Below are positions 44,695 to 56,474 of a DNA stretch of 64,000 nt, piece after piece. The translations under genes and the position numbers were made by a program. The notes beneath the pieces are model-generated. The model made no database searches. It was not told where the DNA came from and was given only the letters and a program-made list of their open reading frames with translations. Source of the stretch: Papio anubis (taxonomy: Eukaryota > Chordata > Mammalia > Primates > Cercopithecidae); assembly GCF_008728515.1 (NCBI RefSeq), contig NC_044988.1, positions 31,351,159 through 31,415,158 on the forward strand. The letters are read 5' to 3'. How positions within the stretch are numbered: position 1 is the first letter of the stretch; each line of letters opens with the position of its first letter.

Positions 44695-45600
44695 TCCTAT
44701 TGGCATTTTTAAAATATCTAACTTTTAAAATATGAAAGATAGCCAAGAATTATCTGACATTTCCAGAAAGCCTCCAGCATAAAAGATAAAGATATCAAAG
44801 CAGAAGAAAGGAAACTCAAAAGAAACAGAGACAAGATACTAAAGAAGAAAACTTTAATCAAACTATGTTTAATGACCTCAGAGGTATAAGATAAGCTATT
44901 TATCCTTAAAGTCAGGATGCTAGTAAGAAAAAAAGAGAAATAAATGAAGGTTATTGTTTAAAAAATAAAATGTTTTTTAGAAATTTAAATATGATAACTA
45001 AAATTATGTGTGCATGTGAGTGTAAGATTTGGAAAATAAAGGTAAGGAAATATCTCAAAATATTAAGAAAAAAATAGAAGACAAATCAGAAGAAACTAAA
45101 AACCCAGTGCAGCAGGCCCAACATCCTACCAATAGGATCTAGAAAAAAATATATCAAGAGAAAGATTATGGGAAAATTTTTTGGACCTGAAGAACATGAG
45201 TCCCCAGATTGAAAAGGCCCATTCAGCATCTAGCACAATAAATGCAAAAAGACCCAGCTGTGTCATAAAACTTCAGTACACCAGGAAGACAGTAAAACTT
45301 TCAAGAAAGGAAACAATAGGTCACAAACACAAGACCAAGAATAAAATGGCAGTAAATACTCAGTACTAGCAAGGAAAAATACAAATGTTTTCCGACATTT
45401 AAGATTTAAGAAATCTTCACCCACGCACCTTTTCTCAAGAAGTCTTCTAAAAGATGAGCTTCATCTAATGCAAGAAAGACAAAACAATATCCAGAAAATA
45501 AGGAATCAACACAGGAGGAAGACGAAAGAAATTCCCTGGACAATAATGAAAATAAGTCTTAATATGATAACCATACATAGGTTTAGAAAACAAGCAATAC
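44695..45600 (+). mobile_element. HAL1/L1-like ORF1 region, decayed
   Basis: The phrase gacctgaagaacatgagtcc, then ccagattgaaaaggcccatt and aatgcaaaaagacccagctg, encodes the L1 ORF1 RRM-to-CTD motif (a 62-codon frame from 45181 retains QIEKAHSASSTINAKRP). The upstream A-rich part fits the coiled coil. It has the opposite strand to the ORF1 remnant at 41640-42640. Confidence 0.55.
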
Positions 45601-45714
45601 AGATGCAACAAGGGTCCAGAGACATATGGAGGAAGAGCTCCATTTAAAAAAAAAAAATTCAACTAATTGGATTAGGTGGTACAGCTGCTAATGTAGGTAG
45701 TTATACATCGAGAT

Positions 45715-45895
45715 ACTGTATGTCTTGTGCTTTGGAACATGAGTGCAGGAGTCAGACTGCCTGGGTTCAAGTCCTGGCTCTGCCACTTCCCATCTCATGT
45801 GAGCCAATTAATTTCTCTGTGCTTCATGCTTCCCATCTGTAAAATACAGATTATAGTTACCTGCCTTAGAGAGTTATAAAAAAATTAAATGCGGC
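45715..45895 (+). mobile_element. MIR SINE, well preserved
   Basis: Sense MIR: gaacatgagtgcaggagtc, agactgcctgggttcaagtc, ctggctctgccacttccc, cccatctgtaaaatacag, cctgccttagagagttat. Confidence 0.9.
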
Positions 45896-47785
45896 ACTGA
45901 TACTGTGATGAAAACAATGTCTTGAATATTGCCAGATGTTAGGGGAAGCAAAGACAGTAACACAGACAGAGAAAACTAAGGCATTTTTTAAATGAGTGAA
46001 TTATCAGCTCTAGAAAAAATGATAATAGAACAAGAAAGGAGTTATAATGACAGTATGCTCCTTGGCTCAGCAGAAAATATTTCCATTGTCAGAATAATGC
46101 AAATCTTGAAAACTGCGATGTAATAAACTGGAAGGATAAAGGAAGGAAAAAGGGACTTAAGGGAGAAATCGTTATCTACCATAATAGAAGTGTGTAGAGG
46201 TAGTATTCTATTTAGAATATGGAATTAGATATTAAAATAAATAACTACACACATCTGAAGTAATCCTCAAGGAACAGGACTTGGTTAACTATGGCATTTG
46301 GTTAGCATAAATAAATAAAGAAGGAGGCAAGGAAGGAAGGATACAGGAGAACCGGCGAGGCTGCAGTGATTCTGAAGCACTAAATTCTAAGAGAAGCCTC
46401 AAGATTGCAGGTCATGGTGGAAGTGCCCAGCATGGAGTCCACACTGCTAGGAAGTATTCCCAGGAAGGGAAGAACCTGCTATTCCATGAACCCATAACAT
46501 GGGTCTCCATTACCCTGAAAGGGTTTTTCCTGTCTGGAAAAGGAACCTGCAGAGATAAACTAATTATGAAACAGGGAAAACGTTTGTTTTTACCTCTTCT
46601 ACCTAGAACATGAGTTAAGTTTGACTTGACACTACAATCACCCTTTAAAAAAAAAAAAAAAAAAAAAAAGAAAGAATACATTTTGGTTTGAAATAGTATT
46701 TCCTAAAACAGCAAGTCACAATACTAAAAATTGACATTTGAACGCAGGTAACTGACATATAAATAAAGGGATAAATATCACTGTTGTGCTCTGAAATTAA
46801 ATGAATAAAAAAAGGATTCTGCCAAATAATCATAAAAAGATGAAAGAGAAGGCATGTAGGTTGCCTGCATGAGGGTAACACTTCAGTGAGGCCTGAATTT
46901 GTCTGAGCTCCACACGATGTTTCAAAGCCATGGCAAGCTGTGAACAGCCTGAGGGTTGTGAACATCCAGGTGTCATGATACTTTTCTCCATAAGTGACCC
47001 ATCACCATGTGCGCCTCTGTCCTTGCAAAGAACCTGTTGAGGTCCTCAGCACTCACACTGTCTTTAAGGGCTGCACAAAAACCACAAGACGAACCAGCAT
47101 GGAGGAAAACAACTTACTAGGCATTTTCCTGTCTGGGGTACAGATGTGTTTGGATTTCAATGAAGGAGTTGAAACTTAGCAGCTGAGCTAGAGACAGCTG
47201 TTCCAGAAACCCAGAGGGAGACCTAAAGGTCTTGTTTTGTGTTGTATCTTGGCAACACTCCTTGCTATTGCTGACCCGTAGCAAAGGGCCAGTCCTTTGT
47301 GATAGGCCTTGAGAGGTGATCATATTTCCAGCCGTGTCAAGAAGAAACAGTGTGACACAGTCACAGGAACTCCTTGCTTGGGTCACAGAAACACCAAGAC
47401 ACCACCTAAGCATGAAATCTCACACAAAATATAAGCAAGTTGATAGTATATGACAGCTATGGGAAGTGATGATTTTGTCAGAAGCAAAATAAATGCAGAT
47501 GAATTTTTTTTTTAACATGTAAAATTCTGAGCCAAATGGCTTTGGATTTATAATTCCCAGGGATTTTGGTGCTTTCAATCATGAGCAGGAACATGAAGTT
47601 TGAGGGGGCGGGGTTAAATCCTCTAAGTATTTCTCTATAAAACCAATTCATGCTAGCTTTTCTGTCCTAAAAAAGTATTTCAGTTTACTTTCTTACTTTT
47701 TCCCCTAGGTTAGAGAAATGTTTTTTTGTTTCTTTGTTTGTTTTTATAAAAAAAGCAGGGGCAGGGGAAGGGGAGAGATTGAGGA
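45896..47785. other. Mostly single-copy; orphan poly-A at 46646-46669
   Basis: No gene or named transposon is recognised. Sequence at 45900-46290 may continue the HAL1-like element. The A24 run at 46646-46669 follows tacaatcaccctttaa and could be the tail of an unrecognised retroposed sequence. An 89-codon minus frame at 46412-46681 includes the translated tract and is not credible. Confidence 0.4.
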
Positions 47786-47789
47786 AGAG

Positions 47790-48010
47790 AACAAATATTT
47801 ATGAAGTTCCCATCCTGTGTGGGTATCCTGGGAGAAACTTCGCCCACATAATCATAAAAATTCTCACAATTCTAAGCCAGGAATTATTATTATGATACCC
47901 ATTTTAAACATCAAGAAACTGAAACTCACTGTAAAACATGTTTAAAATCACAAGGCCAATGTGCAGCAGAGCTGAGATTAAAATGAGGTCTGTTTGAATA
48001 TTAAATCTAT
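47790..48010 (-). mobile_element. MIR SINE
   Basis: Antisense MIR: tttatgaagttcccatcctg, cccattttaaacatcaagaa, atcacaaggccaatgtgcag, cagagctgagattaaaatg. Confidence 0.78.
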
Positions 48011-48014
48011 ACCT

Positions 48015-48640
48015 TTTCCCCATATCTGCATCCCAGTGTTCATTGCAGCTTTATTCACAGCAGCCAAGAGATGAAACCAACCTAAATGTCCATCTGTGGA
48101 TGAATCAACAAAGAAAACATGTTCTATATACACAACATAACACTATTCAGCCTTAAAATAAAAGGAAATTTTGTCATTTGGAACAACATGCACAAAACTC
48201 GAGGACATTATATTAAGTGAAATAAACCAGGCACAGAAAGACAAGGCACAATCTCACCTATGTGTGGAATCTAAAAAATCGAAACCCCTAAAAGCAAAGA
48301 GTAGGATGGTGGGCACTGAGGACTGAGGGAAGGGTGAGTGGGGAGATATTGATCAAAGGTTATACAATTTTAGTTAGACAGGAGGAATAAGTTCAAGAAA
48401 TCTATTGAATAACATGGTGACTACTGTTAATAACAATTTATTGTATACTTGAAAAGGGCTGAGAGTAGATGCTAAATGTTCTCACCACATACACAAAAGT
48501 ATGTGAGACAATGCATATGTTAATTAGCTTAATTCACCCATTCCACAGCTTACACATATTTCAAAACATCATGTTATGCATCGTAAATGTATGTGATTTT
48601 AACATAAATATACACACATACTAAAAATTAATAATTATTA
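48015..48640 (+). mobile_element. L1MB-type 3' end, sense
   Basis: Blocks: ttcattgcagctttattcac, aacctaaatgtccatctgtg, gaggacattatattaagtg, ctgttaataacaatttattg, tcaaaacatcatgttatgc. It covers the end of ORF2 and the 3'UTR. Confidence 0.88.
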
Positions 48641-49999
48641 CTAAAAGAGGTATAAATAAATGAAGAAAGAAAGAAAAGGAACTATGCTCTTTCCTTTTGA
48701 CCATGTTTCTTCTCATAAATGTCAAACACAGACCTTTGCTTTCTCTTACGCAGTAAGGCAGCGCTGTCCCTAACAGAGGTAATACATTCCTTTTATTCAT
48801 GTAAGCCATATAGGACAGTCCATAAATTAAAACTGTGAGAGTAAATGTGCTTATCTCTAGTTTATCAATTAAGTTTCCTGCTGTGACACATTTCTCTCTT
48901 TTGCCAAGTATTCTAAAATCTTCCTTATTCATTGCTTCCCATCTTGCCCAAGTAAAATTGGCAAGCACTGTTATCCTCATTTAATAACACAAGTTACCCA
49001 GGGAATAGCCTGGATTAGAAGCTATGATGCCCAGAGCTTATGGATAAGCACTCTGGATCTTCTATCTGGACTCAGTGAAGAATTCAGAGGCCTATTTGGT
49101 AGAAATCCAGTTAAGAGTCTGGCAGATTTGATTATTTCAGAGCTGTGGTTTCCAGGACACACTGCCTCTGCCTGTTTTCCTCCTCTGATTGCTTTTTAGA
49201 CGGAATCTTCTTATTCCCCTAACCTTTTAGATTTGGTATAACATACAGTTCTGGTCCTAGACTTCTCCCTGATTATTCTCTTTATTCATTTAGCCAAAAC
49301 GTATTTGAGCTTCTATTACATGTACATGTCAACTGCCTTTTGACTTACAGGCCTACTTCAGCCCCTACTGTGGTTCTACCTCCTGCTAAACGACAAGCTC
49401 TTCCTTCACTGTCCCTCAACCCTAAGCGTGATAGCAGCTTCTAGCTGGTACTAATCGCTGGGCTACTCCCTGCTCCTTGCAGGGCTTTCCAGCTTCTCTA
49501 CCACCCTTTTAACCAAGTATCCGCATTAAATCCAATCTGTTTGCAAGACCTAGGAGGCTATTTTCCTGGCTGGATCCTGATGGGCACAAACAGAGAGTGT
49601 TCTTAGTTCCAAGCTACAGAAACAAACTTTGGCATTTTGGCAGGAAAGAAATATAAAGATATTGAAGAGCTCAAAGAATCTCTAAGAGGATCAAAGAACC
49701 AGGCTGGGAGACCACAAGGGAAAGAGCAATGCTCAAACATCTCAAAGTAGAACTGTTCTGGCAAAGCCACCATTACTGCTATGCTCCATGTCTTCAGTTG
49801 CACCACGTCACCAACACTGGATTCGGGAAGCCTCCCGGTTCAGACATGTGAAAAGGCAAGTACAATACAATGGGCAAGAGCAACAGAGACAATACAGGGA
49901 GCTAGAGCTACACTTCTGGCCTCCAAGACCCAGGAGGATGGGGTCAGCATCCTACTCATTTTTCAATCCCATTGCCTAGAGTAGTACATATTCAATACA
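48641..49999. other. Single-copy stretch; weak LTR-like patch near 49340-49600
   Basis: No gene is recognised. The phrase gcattaaatccaatctgttt, followed later by ctggctggatcctgatggg, resembles the 3' part of an old LTR, without defined ends. A 119-codon minus frame (48621-48980) has no recognisable domain. Confidence 0.4.
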
Positions 50000-50124
50000 T
50001 GTTTTCTGACCCTATGCTGAATTGTCAGGCACATTCCTGATGCATTATATTCATTGTCTCTGTTTCTTACTATTACCCAATAAGGAAGGTGTGCCCCTAT
50101 TTTACAGTGGAGGAAGTTAAGGCA
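50000..50124 (-). mobile_element. MIR SINE, first part, interrupted by L2
   Basis: The phrases tgctgaattgtcaggcacat and ccctattttacagtggagga are antisense MIR. It breaks after agttaaggcac and resumes at 50424. Confidence 0.78.
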
Positions 50125-50423
50125 CTCTTAATTCCTCCTAACTGCCTTACTACTAATATGCTTCACATCTCAGTTTTGATGTAATCTCTCCAAAAGGCCT
50201 GCCTGTACCATGTGCCCCCATCTCCAAGCTGAGATTATCTTTATCACAGAACTTATCCTCTGTTTTGTAATTGGCAACTCATTCTCATGAATTTTCATAA
50301 GCTGAGCTCTTTAAGAGCAGGAACTGTGTCTGTGTTGTTTAGCAATGTATACTCAGCATCTAGGCTTGTGCTGGCACATTTCATTTGCACCAATCATTTT
50401 TTGAATGACTTGAATAAGTGACT
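50125..50423 (+). mobile_element. L2 LINE 3' end inserted in a MIR
   Basis: Sense L2: caaaaggcctgcctgtacca, cacagaacttatcctctg, taagctgagctctttaagag, gtatactcagcatctaggc, gaatgacttgaataa. The MIR copy is split at taaggcac and ctaaggccc, which may be a short TSD. Confidence 0.8.
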
Positions 50424-50540
50424 AAGGCCCAGAGACATTAAGTAACATGACCAGTCACAAAGCTAAGAGGTGACACAACTGAGGTTTGAACTATAGTCTG
50501 TCTGACCCCTAAATCTCTCCTACATTTTGCTGAGGGGTAA
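50424..50540 (-). mobile_element. MIR SINE, remainder after L2
   Basis: The phrases aaggcccagagacattaagt, agtcacaaagctaagaggtg and gaactatagtctgtctgacc continue the MIR from the exact point where 50124 left off. Confidence 0.8.
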
Positions 50541-51513
50541 GCAACTTAATCCATTTATAGCAACCAGAAAATTTAAGTTGGATTAAATGCTTGTATTTTA
50601 AGGTCAAAAGTAATGGGTAGGGAGTCTAAGAACTTCTCATAGTCATCGGGTTGAGGAATTAGCAAACAGAACCCTGGACCCAAAGCTAGAAGAAGGTTCC
50701 TAGAGGACAATACTCCCTATCTAGACTTTGCCTGGGCTGGACAACATTTAAAACTCTCCCTTAATTTAACATTTTAAGATTCTAAGGTTTTTAACCGAAT
50801 CTCTAGGTAAAAGGAAAATTGTTCCCTCTAGCATCAATAACTAATCGACCTCATCAGCTTACTAAAATAACTTTAAAATATTAGAGATAATTGTAAGGCA
50901 CCTGATATGGTTTTTTATGCTCCTTTAGACATTGCAGAAAAGTCTTCTCAAACTCACACTTGTCAGACATACACAGAGTCACATTCAAAATAAGGAGGAT
51001 GGGGGAGATAATGGTTTGGAAATCAAAGGAATTCTTTTCCTGCCTTATTTATCCAGACAACGTTCCCACTCCCTCATTTTTGCCAAGTTAATGAGAGCCA
51101 TCCATCCTCTAAGCATGCGCTTTCCACAGACCCTAAATTCTAAAATGGCCATGAAGTAACATAGATTCAATAACAGCCTTTTGGTACTGGGGGTGGGGAT
51201 GGGAGGCCGAGGTAGGGAAGTGAGAGATGAAACAGACAGGAAACACTCAATGACATGTTCACTGAAATTACAATGCACACATCCTGATTTTGGAATGCTA
51301 ACATGAAGCACTAAGAGAGCCTTAGAATTGAAAAAAACATGCTAATTAAACAGAAAATTATTAAATGATATTTATAAAATGCCTACATATTTTGTCCAGA
51401 TAATATTTCCAGACATAACTAAAAAATAGTGGGAACAACAAAAGGAAGTTTCACATAAATTACATGTCTTGTAATTACTTAAAAGTAATTACATTACTTT
51501 TAAAATGCATTTT
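50541..51513. other. Single-copy stretch, no gene seen
   Basis: Overlapping frames at 50932-51159 (plus) and 51045-51311 (minus) are treated as chance. No repeat is recognised. Confidence 0.45.
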
Positions 51514-51641
51514 AAAAGTTCCTTGTTTCAGCTTTCTACTTATGGCTAGCCAATTTTCCCAGCACCATTTATTAAATAGGGAATCCTTTCCCCATCTTTT
51601 GTTTTTGTCAGGTTTGTCAGGATCCTTTCCTTACTCCTTAT

Positions 51642-52372
51642 ATGAAAATTAATTCAAGATGGATTAGAGACTTAAATGTTAGACCTAAAACCATAAAAAC
51701 CCTAGAAGAAAACATAGGTAATACCATTCAGGACATAGGCATGGGCAAGGACTTCATGTCTAAAACACCAAAAGCAACGGCAACAAAAGCCAAAATTGAC
51801 AAATGGAATCTAATTAAACTAAAGAGCTTCTGCAGAGCAAAAGAAACTACCAACAGAGTGAACAGGCAACCTACAGAATGGGAGAAAATTTTTGCAATCT
51901 ACTCATCTGATGAAGGGCTAATACCCAGAACCTGTAAAGAACTCAAACAAATTTACAAGAAAAAAATAAACAACCCCATCAAAAAGTGGGCAAAGGATAT
52001 GAACAGACACTTCTCAAAAGAAGACATTTATACAGCCAACAGACACATGAAAAAATGCTCATCATCACTCGCCATCAGAGAAATGCGAATCAAAACCACA
52101 ATGGATACCACAAAACCACGATGGTATCCACAATGAGATACCATCTCACACCAGTTAGAATGGCAGTCATTACAAAATCAGGAAACAACAGGTGCTGGAG
52201 AGGATGTGGAGAAATAGGAACACTTTTTCACTGTTGGTGGGACTGTAAACTAGTTCAACCATTGTGGAAAACAGTGTGGCGATTCCTCAAGGATCTAGAA
52301 CTAGAAATATCACTTGACAGCCATCCCATTACTGGGGATATACCGAAAGGATTAGAAATCACGCTGCTATAA
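51642..52372 (+). pseudogene. L1PA ORF2 C-terminal fragment, frameshifted
   Basis: The C-terminal part of L1 ORF2 protein (after the reverse-transcriptase core) is encoded in two frames. One open stretch runs 51642-52136 (164 codons, containing RWIRDLNVRPKTIK). The second is open to 52372 in another frame and carries the GCGEIGTLFHCWWDC cysteine-rich motif. The frame change coincides with the 32-bp extra insert at 52104-52135. It cannot encode enzyme. Confidence 0.9.
52104..52135. repeat. 32-bp private insert with perfect 9-bp inverted repeat
   Basis: Relative to the L1PA consensus order (caaaaccacaatgagatacc), 32 extra bases are present. They hold tggatacca and its reverse complement tggtatcca around an 11-base loop (52102-52130), and repeat the neighbouring aaaaccac phrase. 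Confidence 0.85.
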
Positions 52373-52874
52373 AGACACATGCACACGTATATTTATTGCA
52401 TCACTATTCACAATAGCAAAGACTTGGAATCAACCCAAATGTCCATCAGTGACAGACTGGATTAAGAAAATGTGACACATATACACCATGGAATACTATG
52501 CAGCCATAAAAAAGGATGAGTTCGTGTCCTTTGTAGGGACATGGATGCAGCTGGAAACCATCATTCTCAGCAAACTATCGTAAGAACAGAAAACCAAATA
52601 CCGCATGTTCTCACTCACAGGTGGGAATTGAACAATGAGATCACTTGGACACACGAAGTGGAATATCACACACTGGATCCTATTGTGGGGAGGGGGGGAG
52701 GGGGAGGGATAGCATTAGGAGATATACATACCTAATGTGAATGATGAGTTAATGGGTGCAGCACACCAACATGGCTCATGTATACGTATGTAACAAACCT
52801 GCACGTTGTGCACATGTACCCTAGGACTTAAAGTATAATAAAAAATAAATAAATAAATAAATAAAAGTTCCTTG

Positions 52875-54264
52875 AAGTGTTTAAGGTATTCAGATTTGTT
52901 TCTGAAACTAGTAAATTGAAAAATTACCAGACCAATCAATACGTATATACATATATAATAATGTGGGTGCTCGGATAATCAGTGTGAGCTTTCTTGGTAA
53001 AAGCTGAAGTAGGGTTTAATTTCTACTCTAGCTCTTTTTCTTCTGGAGAAAAAATATGTCTGTGCCCCATCAGCTTTCAAATGAAAATCCATACATGCAG
53101 CAAATCAAATTAACAGTTCATCAGTCATCCCTTTGACTTGATCACTGATTCAGAAACTCAGAAGTGAACACTACGTTGTATTTCATCTGGTTTTTGCCAC
53201 TTCATTAGTTTCCAGCCGAGTCCTGCCACAGCACTCACCAACAAGATTGAAATAACAGCCAATAGCAAAACACCCTTGTGAAAGGATCAGCATTTCATGA
53301 ATCCCTCAAGGATCTCAATATACAATCTAAGATATCACAATGAGAATCAAGAGCAGGAGAAAAACATTTTGATTACCAAGTTAAAAGAAGGTGTGAAAGA
53401 AAACACTAAGATCAAGAATACATATGTGAAATGTACACAGTGTAGCAGAGGGATATAAAATGTATGGCACTAATACTCTGTTGCCCACTCTTATGCCCAC
53501 AGCTAAGCCCCAATCAACCCCAGAGCCAGATGCAGCCTCAGAATCTATCTTAACACATTTCTTCAAAAAGCCACTCCAGATCATTGGCCCTAGAATCAAG
53601 ATAGAATTCTTTCTTCCTGCCACTGAAAACTGAGTATTTCAAGCCATGATGGCTCTCATATATATTGGAGCCTGGCTACATGGAGCTACTTAGTCATCTT
53701 TGAATGTACTGTGAAACTTCAAGCCCTGTGCCTTTGTTTTTTCTGTGTCCTACCTGGAAATATATTTTCCCTACTCCTCTACTGGTGGAAATCTTATTTA
53801 GTTTTTGTGGCTCCATGCAACAATTTCCTCTTTCATAAAGTGTGCCTCATTCATTGCCTCTAACCATAATGAATTGTTTGTAGTTGTTCATTTATTCCAC
53901 AGGTTTCAGTGAGAGGTACTTAGGCAATCTAAAAGAAATATTATGATCAAATAATGATAATAATAATCACTATTATTATTATATATAACATATTTATATA
54001 AAAATTCATTTCGGTCAAAACACCAAACTAAAGAGGGAAATGATAAAATTTATGAATTACAATTCCTTTCCCTATTTTTAAAATAAAGCTGTGCTGTTAC
54101 TATAAAGTGAGTCAATATATAAAACTTTAGTGTTATCCTGCATCCCTACTGTAAAATGTAACAAGGAGAGAAATTCAAATATAATATCACTTTGTCCTGG
54201 GGTATTAAACATTTCTATCAGGGCAGAGTATCTCACACTACGAAAATTACGTCAAGGGTTACCA
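52875..54264. other. Single-copy stretch, no gene seen
   Basis: No transposon consensus is recognised. A TA/ATT-rich patch lies at 53940-54005. A minus frame at 53381-53623 has no recognisable product. Confidence 0.45.
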
Positions 54265-54450
54265 AATGCTCTAGTTCAGCTGTTCCCACACTGGACTGAT
54301 AACTCAGAAGCATAAGATTCTATATTTGAAGAATACAGATTTCCTAAGTCTTATACTTAGCATATGAACAACATCTTTAGGGTGAGGGGCTCAAGAATCC
54401 ATACTTCATGAAAGCTCCCCTAGGTGAACTGGCGAACTGCTAGGCTGGCT
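54265..54450 (+). mobile_element. MER5-like hAT DNA transposon fragment
   Basis: The phrases gttcagctgttcccacactg, ggtgaggggctcaagaatcc, atgaaagctcccctaggtga and gaactgctagg follow the MER5A order, with a diverged middle. Confidence 0.6.
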
Positions 54451-55769
54451 ATCTTAACTGATGATTTTTATAATAAATGTCTGAGCTGGGGACATTAGTA
54501 AACATTCCTTACAAGTATAACATAAATGAATATACTCATGCAGGCACACAATATTTGGATTCCATCTATGTTGTTAATTCCAGGGAAGACACAGACTGTG
54601 AGTTCATTCATTTTGCTATTTTGGCATTGTAATTATGGGAGAAGGGCTGCTAAAGGTTTCGAGTCTGATAAATTTCTAAAGAATCAAAAATTGACTTATC
54701 TTAAGATAAATGTGTCATGTTTGTCTTCAATCTAAACGAGAAAACATTTGGGGGCAAAACTTTGTTAAAATTCAATTTAACTGATTTATCTAACCACGTA
54801 TAAAAGCTGTTTTTCACATGTTAAAAGACAGTGTGAAAGTATGGGTTTTTCATTTTGTTTTGTTTTACATGTCAATACTAAAAGAGTTTAATTTTTAAAA
54901 TTTCTGTGACATAATGACCTTAACTTCTTAAGGAAAACAGGAAAAAACATGTATATGTCCAAAGAAATAAAAATTTACAATAATAGTGTTCCTAAAAAGT
55001 AGAATCCCTGAAGATGCAATTTACAGCTCATTTTGGGCTAACAATTCACACCATAAAACAAAAGGAAATTCTAATCTAGTGGACTCCATTAACTGGATGT
55101 TTTCTGACAATCCTCTAAGCACTACTCTATGGTTAATCAATAAATACAGGGTGATTAGTCTCCTGTTAATGGTCTAGCACACATGCCCTAGTTGGAACCA
55201 AAGGCATCAGGGATACAGATGAATGAATTGACTCCAGTTCTAATAAATAAATAATATGAGAAACAAATCCAACTTTCAGACAACACAGTAAGTCCCACAC
55301 AGCCTGTACAAAGCATAGCTGGTACACAGGAAGGATACTAATGTGCACTGAAGAGAACAATTTGAAATTCCATTGCAAACATTCATTTTCATGAATTTCC
55401 TTTCTGTGCTTTATCTTTGTTTGCATTTGAGGAGTAAGCTTAGAAACAAAAACAAATAATAGAAACCTACCGGCTTCCTGGGTCAGACCAAGCAAAGGTA
55501 GACTTTCACTATGCCTGGAATGTGTCAATTTGCCTTTTAGGTTAAAATAAATTTGACAGTGCACTGGGAAATTAATTTTAAAATCATAGCTGTGCTAAGC
55601 ATGGGAAAGATAATACTCCATTACTAAAATTATTTGGCTTCCTATGTAAAAATACAGCTCTCACAATGTATGAATGTGGTTTTGGAGTCGAGTTGCAATT
55701 CTCACATTCAGCTGTGGCAACTGAGAGAATCTGGATAATTTTTTATATTTGCACTGCAAAATTGTGGCA
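54451..55769. other. Single-copy stretch, no gene seen
   Basis: AT-rich. A 132-codon minus frame (55166-55564) has no recognisable domain and is treated as chance. Confidence 0.45.
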
Positions 55770-55992
55770 CAGATAACACTGGAAAGGAGGACTTATTTTG
55801 GCTATTTACATTTTCCAAAAATGGTCACATTAATATTTGTGATTCCACATGCTCTTCCAGAACTTGTTACTTGTTCATCAAGAAGGAGAATCTATTTTTT
55901 TCTCTCCTTGAATCTGGGTGATGCATTGTGACTACATTTACTGAGAGAATGTGGAGGAAATGATACTGTGTGACTTTCAAGAATAGATCATA
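55770..55992 (+). mobile_element. MLT1-type LTR (ERVL-MaLR), first part
   Basis: The phrases catcaagaaggagaatctat, ctccttgaatctgggtgatg and gagagaatgtggaggaaatg are MLT1J/K-like. It is interrupted at 56003 by Alu sequence and resumes at 56475. Confidence 0.75.
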
Positions 55993-56003
55993 AAAGTTGA
56001 TAC

Positions 56004-56135
56004 TAACCTAAGCATGGTAGCATGCACTTGTTGTCCCAGCTACTGGGAAGGCTAAGGCAGAAGGATCCCTTGAGCTCAGGAATTCAAGGCTGGCCTGAGC
56101 AACATAGGAACAAATTGTCTCTAAATAAATAAGTA
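56004..56135 (+). mobile_element. FLAM-like free Alu monomer
   Basis: A single 7SL-derived monomer: gcatggtagcatgcacttg, gtcccagctactgggaagg, gatcccttgagctcaggaat, ctgagcaacatagg and an AAAT tail. No A-rich linker or right arm of its own. Confidence 0.75.
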
Positions 56136-56463
56136 AGCAGGGTATGGTGGTTCATGCTGTAATCCTAGCACTTTGGTAGGCTAAGGAGGGTGGATTGCCT
56201 AAGTTTAGGAGTTTGAGACCAGCCTGGGCAACACGGTGAAACCCCGTCTCTACTAAAATACAAAAAACTAGCTGGGCGTGGCGGCATGCACATGTAGTCC
56301 CAGCTACTCTGGTGGCTAAGGCAGGAGAATTTGCTTGCACCCGGGTGGCGGAGGTTGCCATAAGCCGAGATCGTGCCACTGCACTCCAGCCGTGGTGACA
56401 GAGCGAGACTCCATCTCAAAAAACAAACAAAGAAGAAAAAGAAATAAAAAAATATATATATAT
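56136..56463 (+). mobile_element. AluS abutting the free monomer
   Basis: A dimeric Alu (cagggtatggtggttcatgc to gagcgagactccatctc), followed by an A-rich tail and tatatata. It lacks its own convincing TSD. The pair of elements shares one 11-bp TSD, aaagttgatac, at 55993-56003 and 56464-56474. Confidence 0.9.
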
Positions 56464-56474
56464 AAAGTTGATAC

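Larger units (their letters stand above)
51526..52862 (+). mobile_element. L1PA with 5' inversion (twin priming)
   Basis: Perfect 12-bp TSD aaaagttccttg at 51514-51525 and 52863-52874. Bases 51526 to about 51619 are ORF2 in reverse, from gctttctacttatggctagc to tcaggtttgtcag. From about 51620 the sequence is sense ORF2 (gatcctttccttactcctta onward) to the 3'UTR and an AAAT-rich tail. The inverted part is exactly the segment that lies next upstream in L1, as twin priming produces. Confidence 0.95.

Noticed and set aside
46412..46965. Minus-strand frames with long phenylalanine runs
   Set aside because: The runs are translations of the oligo-A tract; no conserved protein feature remains without it.
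51642..52372. Overlapping 164- and 128-codon frames as host genes
   Set aside because: They are two frames of the L1PA ORF2 C-terminal region, split by a 32-bp insert.
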